Assembly (NCBI RefSeq): GCF_023734775.1 | Contig: NZ_AP025732.1 | Coordinates: 5,082,501 to 5,146,500, forward strand | Reading direction: 5' to 3' | Source: Nostoc cf. commune SO-36 | Lineage (GTDB): Bacteria; Cyanobacteriota; Cyanobacteriia; Cyanobacteriales; Nostocaceae | DNA: 64,000 nt | Shown: positions 27,919-36,078 of the stretch, in pieces | How positions within the stretch are numbered: the first letter of the stretch is position 1 | How the letters are laid out: each line of letters begins with the position of its first letter | Program-made: the position numbers and the translations under genes | The notes under the pieces: model-generated | Databases searched by the model: none | What the model was told of the DNA's origin: nothing | The model's input: the letters and a program-made list of their open reading frames with translations, nothing else

Positions 27919-29589
27919 ATGAATAGCTTTCATCACTTTCGGAAAGCCATTGCCATCCTGGTAATTGTCTTCATGATGATTGGATGGCTATTAACTACTG
28001 AAATGTCGGTGCAAGCTCAATCAAGACCAACTGCTCATATTACAGTAGATGGTCGTCAGTTATTTGAACTTTCAGAAGCAGGACAATTTAGCGCAGAAAA
28101 TCGTGCTGGTGATGCCAACTTAATTTTAAGAGAAGCAGTCCGTTCTCCAGGTGGTGTGAAGGTAGAGATTGTAGAAACTAATCAATTACCTGTAATTCTG
28201 GTAAATAATCGTCACCTATTAACGGTGACTCAACAAGATACTTTTACTGGGAGAACAAAACAGGAACAAGCAGAAATTTGGGCGCAACGAATTAGGGAAG
28301 CAGTTAAACAAGGTCAAGAAGAACGCAGATTAGATTATTTTTGGCGGGCAATATTAGTAGTAGCTTTATCTGTATTAGGCGCGATCGCACTCCATTTCCT
28401 TTTGGGTTGGGTTGGGCGCTATTGGTTACGGCGACTGGTTCCTAGAGAAGCTAATCACCCGGAAACGGGAGCGCAACCCAAAGGAATCGAGCTATTTTTA
28501 CAATTGACGCTGGTTGTAGTGCGATCGCTACTGTGGATAGGAATAGCTATCTACATTACCGACTTATTCCCCTTAACGCGAGAATGGAGCAGAAGCATTG
28601 CCAATATTCTCTGGATGAGCTTAACTTCTCCAGTGATTACTATTGGTGAAAGTTCTTATTCAGTCATCAATATAATTATCTTCATCAGCTTACTTTTTGG
28701 AGTATTAGCGATTGCTGGAACTTTAACTAATCTGCTGCGATCGCGCGTATTACGCATGACAAATGTTAGCCGTGGTGTACAAGAATCAATTGCCATTGCT
28801 ATCTATTACAGTCTAATTTTTATCGGAACAGTTTTATTACTACAAATTTGGGGTTTAGACATCAGTTCTTTAGCAATAGTAGCCAGTGTATTTGGTGTAG
28901 CGATCGGCTTTGGCTTGCAGGGAGTTGCTAAAGAATTGGTAAGCGGTTTTGTAATTACTTTTGAACGCGCTATTGAAATTGGCGACTTTGTACAAGTTGG
29001 CGAGTTTATGGGAACAGTAGAGCGTTTAAATGCTCGCAGCACCTACCTCCGCACCTTAGATGATATAGTAGTGATTGTGCCAAATTCCCGTTTTTTAGAT
29101 ACAGAAGTAGTCAATTGGAACCATCAGACTTCAGCATGTCGTCTAGTATTACCAATACGAGTTGCTTATGGTGTGAGTATCAATACTATACGCTCTGCAT
29201 TATTAGAAGTGGCGCTGAAAAATACTGATATTTTAAAAAAACCACATCCTACTGTTTGGTTTCAAGGATATGGTGAAGATTTTTTAAATTTTCAGTTATT
29301 AGTTTGGATTTCTAAACCCCGCAAGCAGTTTCAAATTAAGAGCGACTTATATTTTCAGATTGATGAAATTCTCAGACAAAAAAACATCAATATTCCCTTC
29401 CCCCAACGCTCTCTACATTTGCGTACTGGTAGCTTACCCTTAGAACTTTCACCACAATTAGAAAATTCATTATCACAACTTTCTGAAGGTTTAATTAATT
29501 TGTTAAAAAGCCAGTTACACAAAGACAGTGCAAATGATGCTAATAATTCATCTGCAAAAACTCAAAGTGAAAAATCCGATTCACAGTAA
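27919..29589 (+). CDS. MscS-family mechanosensitive channel with periplasmic N-terminal domain
   Basis: 556 residues. An N-terminal signal or TM segment (IAILVIVFMMIGWLL, ending near VQAQ) leads a periplasmic region of about 110 residues. Several helices follow. The pore helix and beta domain are typical: VASVFGVAIGFGLQGVAKEL, then FERAIEIGDFVQVGEFMGTV and IVVIVPNSRFLDTEVVNWNH. A polar Ser/Asn-rich tail closes the protein. Such channels release osmolytes on hypo-osmotic shock. It is longer than MscS itself and resembles the YnaI/YbdG-like cyanobacterial group. Confidence 0.9.
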   Translation: MNSFHHFRKAIAILVIVFMMIGWLLTTEMSVQAQSRPTAHITVDGRQLFELSEAGQFSAENRAGDANLILREAVRSPGGVKVEIVETNQLPVILVNNRHLLTVTQQDTFTGRTKQEQAEIWAQRIREAVKQGQEERRLDYFWRAILVVALSVLGAIALHFLLGWVGRYWLRRLVPREANHPETGAQPKGIELFLQLTLVVVRSLLWIGIAIYITDLFPLTREWSRSIANILWMSLTSPVITIGESSYSVINIIIFISLLFGVLAIAGTLTNLLRSRVLRMTNVSRGVQESIAIAIYYSLIFIGTVLLLQIWGLDISSLAIVASVFGVAIGFGLQGVAKELVSGFVITFERAIEIGDFVQVGEFMGTVERLNARSTYLRTLDDIVVIVPNSRFLDTEVVNWNHQTSACRLVLPIRVAYGVSINTIRSALLEVALKNTDILKKPHPTVWFQGYGEDFLNFQLLVWISKPRKQFQIKSDLYFQIDEILRQKNINIPFPQRSLHLRTGSLPLELSPQLENSLSQLSEGLINLLKSQLHKDSANDANNSSAKTQSEKSDSQ

Positions 29590-29639
29590 ATTTATGGTTA
29601 TTGGGGAAGAGTAGCCATTGGCTGGTTTTCTCTCCCCTT

Positions 29640-30795
29640 TTATTTTTTGGAAGTCCAGAGAAATTGCCTTGAGAGGGGCAGAAGGTTTTTTGACACTCTC
29701 AGCCCCTTTAGGGTCTGAGATTCTACAGACAGAGTAAACTTAGGTAGTGTCCAAAGCCTAACTCTCGTTGCGGTCGTCAAACACCGCCTACCCAGTAAGC
29801 CTAAGTCTAAGCTTAGATTGCTGGCTACTTTTCGCATTATATTCGCGCTACCGTTCAAGTCCGCGTTCACAATTGAACCATTCGCGCTCCTATACAGCCC
29901 TCTTTTAACTCGCTTTCCAGATGCTTTCCACCCTTCTGGCTTTTGACCATAAACAGGTAGGGAGTCTCCATCTAAAAAGCTCGACTTGCTCGTGTAGGAT
30001 TCCTCTGTTTCAATAAATCTAATGCTGTGCAAATCACACAGTTGTTCCAATCGTTTTTTTAGCTTACCCAAAGGCATTTGAACAAACTTTTGATTATTAA
30101 CTCTACCCATGTTGGCAGAGTATTTAAAGCCTTCGTTCCACCCAATTACTAGAGTGCCAATGCCATGTCTAAGGCAGTGGTTAATAATTAATTTTGCTGC
30201 TTTGTTGATACCATCCCGCATTTGGTGATTGCGTTTACGGGTTACACGGTCTAACCAGTTGTCCCAATAGGCTTCTGGCTTGTTCTCTTTACGTGTTGAT
30301 ACCTTTTTATTCCATAGTTGATTCATCGCTTTCATTGCACGAGCATCAATCAACAAGGAATTACCCAATGTATCAACACAAGCAGCTAAATTGTCAGCAG
30401 TTCCAAGGTCTATAGACAACGCCTGATTGATGTCTAGTTCGTGTTTTTGCAAGGCTTGTTCATAGGACATTTCCAGGTAAAAAGCACCATTCTTGGGTAG
30501 AATCGTAAACTCTTTTACCTTTGAGTAGTCAATGTTTGATGGCATTGGGAGAAAAAACTCAGACACTCCAAACCATCTTCTAACTGTTAGCCCTAAAGAA
30601 AATCTAATCTGCCCATTAACAATCAGTGGTCTTTGACCTCCTGAATTGGGGTAAGCAACTTTGAACAACTTTGACCCTTTTAGGTAGCTAGGCGGTTTTG
30701 GTTTGAAAGGTAATTCACCTTTTAAGTATAAGTTTCTCAATTCTTTGAAAGACTTAAATGCCTCGGTGGTTAAAACTACCCGTGCCGCTTCCCTA
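29640..30795 (-). pseudogene. tnpB: TnpB (IS200/IS605 RNA-guided nuclease), 3' exon only
   Basis: A 384-residue TnpB portion. The RuvC-like catalytic residues are all present: LSIDLGTADNLAA (Asp162 of the open frame), IGWNEGFK (Glu254) and NADLNGSANI (Asp345). The Arg/Lys-rich stretch SYTSKSSFLDGD stands where most TnpBs have a CxxC zinc ribbon, and no cysteines are there. The open frame extends upstream to 30893, but those 33 codons are group II intron DNA. The first exon with the usual N-terminal domain is not recognisable upstream, so the nuclease is probably incomplete. The last 20 or so residues read through the IS right end (29690-29723) into flanking DNA. Confidence 0.75.
29690..29723 (-). 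repeat. IS200/IS605 right end of the tnpB element
   Basis: On the minus strand: gaatctcagaccc, loop, ggggctgagagtgtcaa. A subterminal hairpin plus gtgtcaa end at the 3' side of tnpB, matching the solo end at 24209-24241. The tnpB frame passes through it. Confidence 0.65.
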
Positions 30796-30835
30796 GTAAA
30801 CTCAACGAGGTTGTCACCAACCCCGTTGGTCTTCA

Positions 30836-30869
30836 AAACCGTGCTTAATAGTTTCCCATTACACGGCTC
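30836..30869 (-). ncRNA. Group II intron domain V
   Basis: 34-nt hairpin on the minus strand: lower stem GAGCCGTG/CACGGTTT containing the AGC catalytic triad, two-base bulge AG, upper stem TAATGG/CTATTA, and a GAAA tetraloop. This matches the canonical size and layout of domain V exactly. It is followed by a domain VI-like hairpin (AACGGGGTTG, GTGA loop, CAACCTCGTT). Confidence 0.85.
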
Positions 30870-30889
30870 CTCAATGATTCGGCACATTG

Positions 30890-31357
30890 TCATGTGTACT
30901 TCACAACTGAACCATCCTCAGTTGTCTTTTCATCGTGGCAGTGTCTGTGTAATATCTGGAGATTTTTATATTCGTCTTTGCCTCCCAAACTTTTGGGGGT
31001 TATGTGGTCAATCTCAAGTACATCTTCCTCTCGGAAGTACATTCCGCAGTGGGTACATTTCCCTTTTTGTGACTTTAGGAGCGTTGCCATTCTTAAGGTC
31101 GTTTCGGGATGTTTTCCCATTCTTGAACTCCAGTAAATTAGGTTTCCATCGTAGGGACTGGAATCGCCTTTAACTTTCACATGACGGATAATCTTTGTTT
31201 CCGTGTGTGACCGTAACCGCATCGGGTTTTTACCCTTCTGCCTGGTTGCGAATACCCAATTATCACCGCCTATAGTTTGCCAATATTTCTTTGACACCCA
31301 TCCCCCGGACTTCTGGGGGTGGCGGTGTTGCGCCCAAGCCTTTAGCTTTGGATACAT
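30890..31357 (-). pseudogene. Group II intron maturase, C-terminal fragment with HNH domain
   Basis: 155 residues corresponding to the C-terminal end of a cyanobacterial intron-encoded protein: maturase X-domain tail (KYWQTIGGDNWVFATR, then ENPMRLRSH-like KNPMRLRSHTETK) and an HNH endonuclease (CTHCGMYF, DVLEIDHITPKSLGG, NLQILHRHCHDEKT). The reverse transcriptase domains are absent; the frame opens at MYPKLKAWAQHRHP. The HNH residues look intact, so DNA nicking might still be possible, but retrohoming without RT is not. It lies inside the intron just before domain V, as expected. Confidence 0.75.
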
Positions 31358-31957
31358 GAGATTATCTAAGTCAGAAAAGATAACCTTACTTACAACTGTT
31401 GAGTAGTAGTTAGACCATCCTGTTATTACCGAATTTAATCGGTTGATAAGAGGCAGGGGGAACCAGCTTAGGCTGCCAGTTGTTCCTCCTTTTCATCCCG
31501 CTTTACGGATTGATGGCTAGTCGCTACCGTAGGGATGATGCTGTTACCGTTGCACCTATGGAGAGGGACTTTTCATAGGAATAACCATGAGGGTGATTCA
31601 GTTATCATCTGAGAGAGATTAAAGTGCGGACTCCACCCATTAAGGGTTATCTCTCAAATGTCACTCATCCCTGAACATTTCTATTCATTTCGAGTGAACG
31701 AATCGCACCTCAGGTCTGAAGACGCTGAGTTTCCCGCATCCCGCGAACTCCTATGATACAGGAACAATTAAGATTTCGGAACCACGTTATCAAAGAAGAC
31801 GCTCACCCTTGTTCTTGACGCGGTGAAACTTTTGGTGTACTCCGATACCTTTAAGTAAATAAAATACGCACAACAGCGACCACAGGAGAAGGGTGACGCA
31901 CAGAGTTTGCTGTTTGCATAACACGGACAAGCGAATTCAAACGCGCTCGGCAAAAAA

Positions 31958-32302
31958 GTTGAAGAAGAATTCAGAAGTCAGAATTCAGGAGTCAGAATCA
32001 AGACGCTCGCGGACTCGCTAACGCTTCTCTACGAGACGCTACGCGAACGCTATCAGTCGGGGATTCAGACCGCGCAGGAATTGTTCGCGCTTGCGTCTCG
32101 TAGAGAAGACCACCAAATTTTCAATTTGGTGGGGGTGCAAAAACTCCGATTATTCAGACGCGACGCTCGAATACTCGCTAACGCTACGCTATCGAGTACT
32201 TGCTCTAAGCGAAGCATCCCGAAGGGTATACGCTGCGCTATCCGCCAGTCATACAGAATTAATTCTGAATTCTGACTCCTGACTCCTGAATTCTGTTTGA
32301 TA
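31958..32302. repeat. Long dispersed palindromic repeat, copy 2
   Basis: Shares its ends and core with 18306-18542: gaagaattcagaagtcag at the left, cagtcggggattcagac, caccaaatt..aatttggtggggg, ccgccagtcatacagaatt and tgactcctgaattctg at the right. It is longer because of extra hairpin blocks (ctctacgagacgctacgcg). Several short open frames here are artefacts of the repeat. It provides the uninterrupted right end used to date the MITE at 18543. Confidence 0.7.
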
Positions 32303-32941
32303 AATTCTTAGAATCCTTATGCTTTCTCAAAATTCATTATTGAAAGCGGGGTTCTAGAGCGACATTCGTGCTAGATCAACGCAAAGCAACAATGGCATCT
32401 AATTAATACTAGATTTTCTAAAATTTGCCGCCTCTTAATTGTATTATAAACCTACTTTCTTCACCCCCATAACCCAGTTTATGTTGGGAGAATGGCTATT
32501 TATATCGTTCTGATTAAACTCATAATTTAAGCTTAATTGCAATCAATTTAAAATTAATAATTTTAAAACATCCTCTTAACCTAAATTTGTACTAATTTTA
32601 ACTCAACCTTTGCTTACGCTGTATGCCTTAGTAAGAAGATTGTGTAGTAACTATGGTAAAATACTGTATTTCCATCGGGTTTTAGATGTATTTTTACCAT
32701 TAACCCAGAGCTAGAAGTCAAATTGGAGGTTCTTACGAGTTGCTGTTTACTGCATTAAGGAGCGGAGATTCATGAAACTGCAACTGATCCAATTACATCT
32801 ACTCTGAGCAAAATTAACTGGAGCGTAGACACGTAAGACACACAGGTGCTGCTTGCATAACGTAAAACTAAGTGTCTACGCCGACAGCATGACATTGGCA
32901 TATTTTCTGTGGAGTTTTCTTAACTTACTTGAGGAGTACAA
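32303..32941. other. Intergenic region, 639 bp
   Basis: AT-rich DNA with no gene or clear element. It contains the upstream region of the gene at 32942. Confidence 0.35.
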
Positions 32942-33442
32942 ATGCTTGAGGCTATCGCTGTTGCTTGGTTATTACTGTTTTTTGGCGATTTTCTATCTAC
33001 ATTTTTTTACCACGTACCCGAGCACGTTTTTGGTAGCCTTCATTTAAAAACGCACCACTCCTGGAAGAAAGACTTCCGCCACTACGCTATTTTGACTTTT
33101 AATCCCCAGGTTCTTTTAGATGGTATCTTGGGAGCTTTGCCTTATATAGTCATAGCAGTAGTTTTGTGGCCTTTCTCTCCCATTGGTGTAATCTCTGGAT
33201 TACTGCTTGGTCAGTTTCATGTATGGTGGAGACACATAAGTGTACTAGGTTGGCAAACTCCAAAGCCTGTAAATATTTTATGCAAAATTCTATTTATTAC
33301 TACTCCTGAGAGACACTGGTTACATCATCACAAAACTAATTTAGGTTTCGGTGATATTTTCAGCTTCTTTGAACAACCTGCACAAATGTGGTTACGCTGG
33401 CTTCGGTTACTCAGACTTCGTTTTCGCTACTCTCGGATATAA
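32942..33442 (+). CDS. Sterol desaturase/fatty acid hydroxylase-like membrane protein
   Basis: 166-residue protein with a di-iron histidine cluster spread over membrane helices: HLKTHHSW (about 34-41), QFHVWWRHIS (about 91-100) and ERHWLHHHKTN (about 122-132). This pattern matches the sterol desaturase/fatty acid hydroxylase superfamily, which uses O2 for C-H oxidation. It is short for the family (often 230-300), lacking an N-terminal helix pair. ggag is nine bases before the ATG. The substrate is unknown. A strong terminator follows at 33484. Confidence 0.75.
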   Translation: MLEAIAVAWLLLFFGDFLSTFFYHVPEHVFGSLHLKTHHSWKKDFRHYAILTFNPQVLLDGILGALPYIVIAVVLWPFSPIGVISGLLLGQFHVWWRHISVLGWQTPKPVNILCKILFITTPERHWLHHHKTNLGFGDIFSFFEQPAQMWLRWLRLLRLRFRYSRI

Positions 33443-33483
33443 CTGATGCTACCGCTTACCTAAATACTTTTTAAAATTACCAA

Positions 33484-33511
33484 AAGAAGCTGCGATCGCA
33501 GCTTCTTTTTG
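33484..33511 (+). terminator. Rho-independent terminator containing a HIP1 site
   Basis: Perfect palindrome aagaagctgcgatcgcagcttctt followed by ttt. Here the HIP1 octamer gcgatcgc forms the top of the stem. It ends the transcript of the desaturase-like gene. The rest of 33443-33907 holds no recognisable gene. Confidence 0.7.
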
Positions 33512-33907
33512 TAACCTAAAGCAGATGATTTCACTTTTCCTTTCCCCTTTCCCCAAAATTCCAGAAGTCTTGGGATGCCTCTGCTACTGAGTTTATAGCA
33601 GTTACCGCATGGGTTAAGATGTAGCAGCAACAGGCGTGAGGTACAGATAATCGTAGTCAACATGGCTGTGCCCCTACCCGTGTACTTCATTTACCTGAAA
33701 TACGCTGTACAGAAAGAAATAATTAACCACAAATATAAACGTAGGGCACATCACTTCACTACCTGTGCGCCTCTAACTATTCACCTCATTCAAATGAGAA
33801 TAGCTATAAAGGTATTTTTTCCTACTGTTCAACTTTGCTGTTATATCGCAAATGTTTCTGGGAAGACTAGTCTTAATTAGTAAATTATTATATTCCCTAG
33901 ATTTATT

Positions 33908-34096
33908 ATGACAATCCTTCTCTTTTCTGGAGATGCAGGGCATAGCTTGCTTAGACGATCGCAGGTACAAAGTGAGAAAATGTCCATCTTGGCAAACTTA
34001 GCGGCAGAGGTAGCAGATAAAATTAGTTACCCTGTTAGCTTGAATGTGGTCAATTTGCAACTCGCTCTAGATGAGGTGTTTGATGTCCGCAGTTAG
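33908..34096 (+). CDS. Short HisKA-like peptide without the phospho-acceptor His
   Basis: 62 residues. From residue 20 it reads VQSEKMSILANLAAEVADKISYPVSLN (shown here as VQSEKMSILANL and EVADKISYPVSL), which aligns with the kinase box QSEKMSSLGQLIAGVAHEINNPVNFI of the next gene. The catalytic VAHEINNP is VADKISYP, so His is Asp. It overlaps the kinase start (34083) by 14 bases. It could be a relic of a duplicated kinase end or a small inactive dimerisation peptide. Confidence 0.35.
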   Translation: MTILLFSGDAGHSLLRRSQVQSEKMSILANLAAEVADKISYPVSLNVVNLQLALDEVFDVRS

Positions 34097-36056
34097 CCTC
34101 AGAAAGATTCTCAACAAAAAAGAGTTACCATCTCTCGTTCATAACTTAGTCTACCAGTTCAACATCGCAATTGATGTTGAACTGGTAGACGGCACAAAAC
34201 TGATTAGCATTGGCAAACAAACTACGGAAAACCGATATCCCATCGAGGTGTCAGGAGAAATCATCGGTTGGGTTGTTGGAGAAGAACAAGCAACTCTACT
34301 TGCGACTTTGCTCTCGTTTTTGGCAAAGCAGGAAGCTGAGAAGAAAGAACTTGCTAAAGAATTGCTGGAGCGATACCAGGAAATTGACTTGTTTGATGAT
34401 ATTTCAACTCAACTCACAACAAGTTTAGATACGCGACAGATTGGCCAACTTGTGCTTCAGGAATTGAGCCAATTAATTGAATCATCTGCGGGAATGATTT
34501 TGCTTTTGAGTCCAGATGCAACCGCATTTGAAACCATTGCCCAATTTGGAGTGTTTTTTGACCACAGTCAGCCGGAACCGGGTAAGGGAATTATTGGCAA
34601 CATTGTGCAATCCAATCGGGCAGAACTGGTCAATGATGTGCAAGCCGATCCTCGATTAGAGATGCAGAAAAACGTTAATGCAATGATTTGTGTACCGTTG
34701 CGAGCTAAAGAGCGGGTACTAGGAGCGATCGCTATTGGAACGCCCAAAACTGACTCATACAAGGCTGAACACCTGAAACTTGTGAGTATCTTTGCCTCCC
34801 AAACAGCGATCGCTATTGACAAAGCTGTGCTTTACGAGCAAAGCACTCAAGCAGCTGTCCAAGCACAAGCCCAGACACAGAAGCTTCAGCAAACTCTTCA
34901 TGAGTTGCAATTGGCCCAAACTCAGTTAATCCAAAGCGAAAAAATGTCCAGTTTAGGGCAACTCATTGCTGGAGTTGCCCACGAAATCAACAACCCGGTT
35001 AACTTTATTTGCGGCAATTTAAGGTATGTTGCCGAATACGCCCACGACTTATTGCACCTGTTGGAAAAGTATCAAACATTTCTACCTGTTGCTCCTCCAG
35101 AACTCGAATCAGAGTTAGACAATATAGACCTGGAATTTATCATGCAGGATCTTCCCAAACTGCTAGATTCAATGAAATTAGGCACAAGTCGCATCGTCGA
35201 AATTGTCCAATCCCTGAAAAACTTTTCCCGCCATGACGAAGCCGACATAAAAGCCGTCAACATCCACGATGGCATTGATGGAACCCTAATGATTCTTCAT
35301 CATCGTCTGAAAGCAGATGTTCATCGTCCGGCAATTGAAATTGTTAAAGATTATGCAAAACTTCCTCTGATTGAATGTTATCCCGGACAGTTGAATCAGG
35401 TATTTATGAACATCCTGGCAAATGCCATTGATGCGCTCGAAGAGTCATTAGTCATTAGTCATTCGTCATTGGCATCCAACGAATCACAAATCATACTTCC
35501 GACCATCACTATTTGTACCAAAATACTCGATCGCCAGTGGGTTGTGATTCGCATTGCTGACAACGGCCCAGGCATGAAGGAAGAGGTTATCCGCCGCATT
35601 TACGATCCCTTCTTTACCACGAAAGATGTTGGTAAGGGAACAGGCTTAGGCATGGCAATCAGCTACCAAATTGTTGTAGACAAACATGGGGGAATGCTTA
35701 AGTGTCGGTCGCAACCGGGTGAAGGCACAGAGTTCTGGATTCAGATTCCGTTAAATTGTGCATTGGTAAACGCTACTGAAAAAGAGAATTGCACCTCTGC
35801 CTCGCCAACTCCCACAACCAAATTAGCCCTTACTTTCGATAGCGACGGCTTCATTCCCTCAACAACTCCAATGCTCAAACCGGCGGATTTGCTAATCCGC
35901 CATACTCAACTGATCCAGCGAATGTCACAGCAGAATCCAGATTTGGAAGGTGCATCACCGGAGCAAATTTATCAAATGTTCCAACGTCATCCAATTTCGT
36001 TAAAACTGTACGCCACTTTGTTGTCTTGGTTCTGTTGTTCTAACCTACCCAAATAA
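34083..36056 (+). CDS. GAF-domain sensor histidine kinase
   Basis: 657 residues, soluble. After an N-terminal segment of about 100 residues there is a GAF domain (about 120-260, SAGMILLLSPDATAFETIAQ to FASQTAIAIDKAVL), a short coiled coil and the HisKA box AGVAHEINNPVNF. HATPase motifs: QVFMNILANAIDALEES, IADNGPGMKEEVI and GKGTGLGMAISYQI. The ATG at 34083 (MSAVSLRKIL) is preferred over 34071 as it begins the folded part. The C-terminal 75 residues after the kinase domain (FDSDGFIPSTTPMLKPADLL onward) are of unknown type. Twenty-two bases before the hybrid kinase, so one operon. Confidence 0.85.
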   Translation: MSAVSLRKILNKKELPSLVHNLVYQFNIAIDVELVDGTKLISIGKQTTENRYPIEVSGEIIGWVVGEEQATLLATLLSFLAKQEAEKKELAKELLERYQEIDLFDDISTQLTTSLDTRQIGQLVLQELSQLIESSAGMILLLSPDATAFETIAQFGVFFDHSQPEPGKGIIGNIVQSNRAELVNDVQADPRLEMQKNVNAMICVPLRAKERVLGAIAIGTPKTDSYKAEHLKLVSIFASQTAIAIDKAVLYEQSTQAAVQAQAQTQKLQQTLHELQLAQTQLIQSEKMSSLGQLIAGVAHEINNPVNFICGNLRYVAEYAHDLLHLLEKYQTFLPVAPPELESELDNIDLEFIMQDLPKLLDSMKLGTSRIVEIVQSLKNFSRHDEADIKAVNIHDGIDGTLMILHHRLKADVHRPAIEIVKDYAKLPLIECYPGQLNQVFMNILANAIDALEESLVISHSSLASNESQIILPTITICTKILDRQWVVIRIADNGPGMKEEVIRRIYDPFFTTKDVGKGTGLGMAISYQIVVDKHGGMLKCRSQPGEGTEFWIQIPLNCALVNATEKENCTSASPTPTTKLALTFDSDGFIPSTTPMLKPADLLIRHTQLIQRMSQQNPDLEGASPEQIYQMFQRHPISLKLYATLLSWFCCSNLPK

Positions 36057-36078
36057 GCCATTAAAAAAAATCTTAACC

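Larger units (their letters stand above)
30796..31708 (-). mobile_element. Group II intron, internally deleted, inserted in tnpB
   Basis: On the minus strand it starts GTGCGATTCG (consensus GUGYG) at 31708 and ends ...GAGTTTAC at 30796 (AY end). It has a canonical domain V and a domain VI hairpin, plus the C-terminal part of a maturase. Total about 0.91 kb, against about 2.5 kb for a full intron with reverse transcriptase, so the RT portion and probably much of domain I are gone. Splicing out the interval joins ...CTGAG to TAGGGAAGCGG, giving SDLSREAARVVLTT, which fits continuous TnpB coding. The exact 5' boundary is inferred. Confidence 0.65.

Noticed and set aside
31768..31953. Cysteine-rich 61-codon frame as the missing tnpB first exon
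   Set aside because: No similarity to TnpB N-termini in this or other frames; composition looks random.
32081..32282. Two overlapping short plus-strand frames
   Set aside because: They run entirely inside the long palindromic repeat (31958-32302).
33662..33880. 72-codon frame between the desaturase-like gene and the kinase operon
   Set aside because: No ribosome-binding site, low-complexity composition and no motif.
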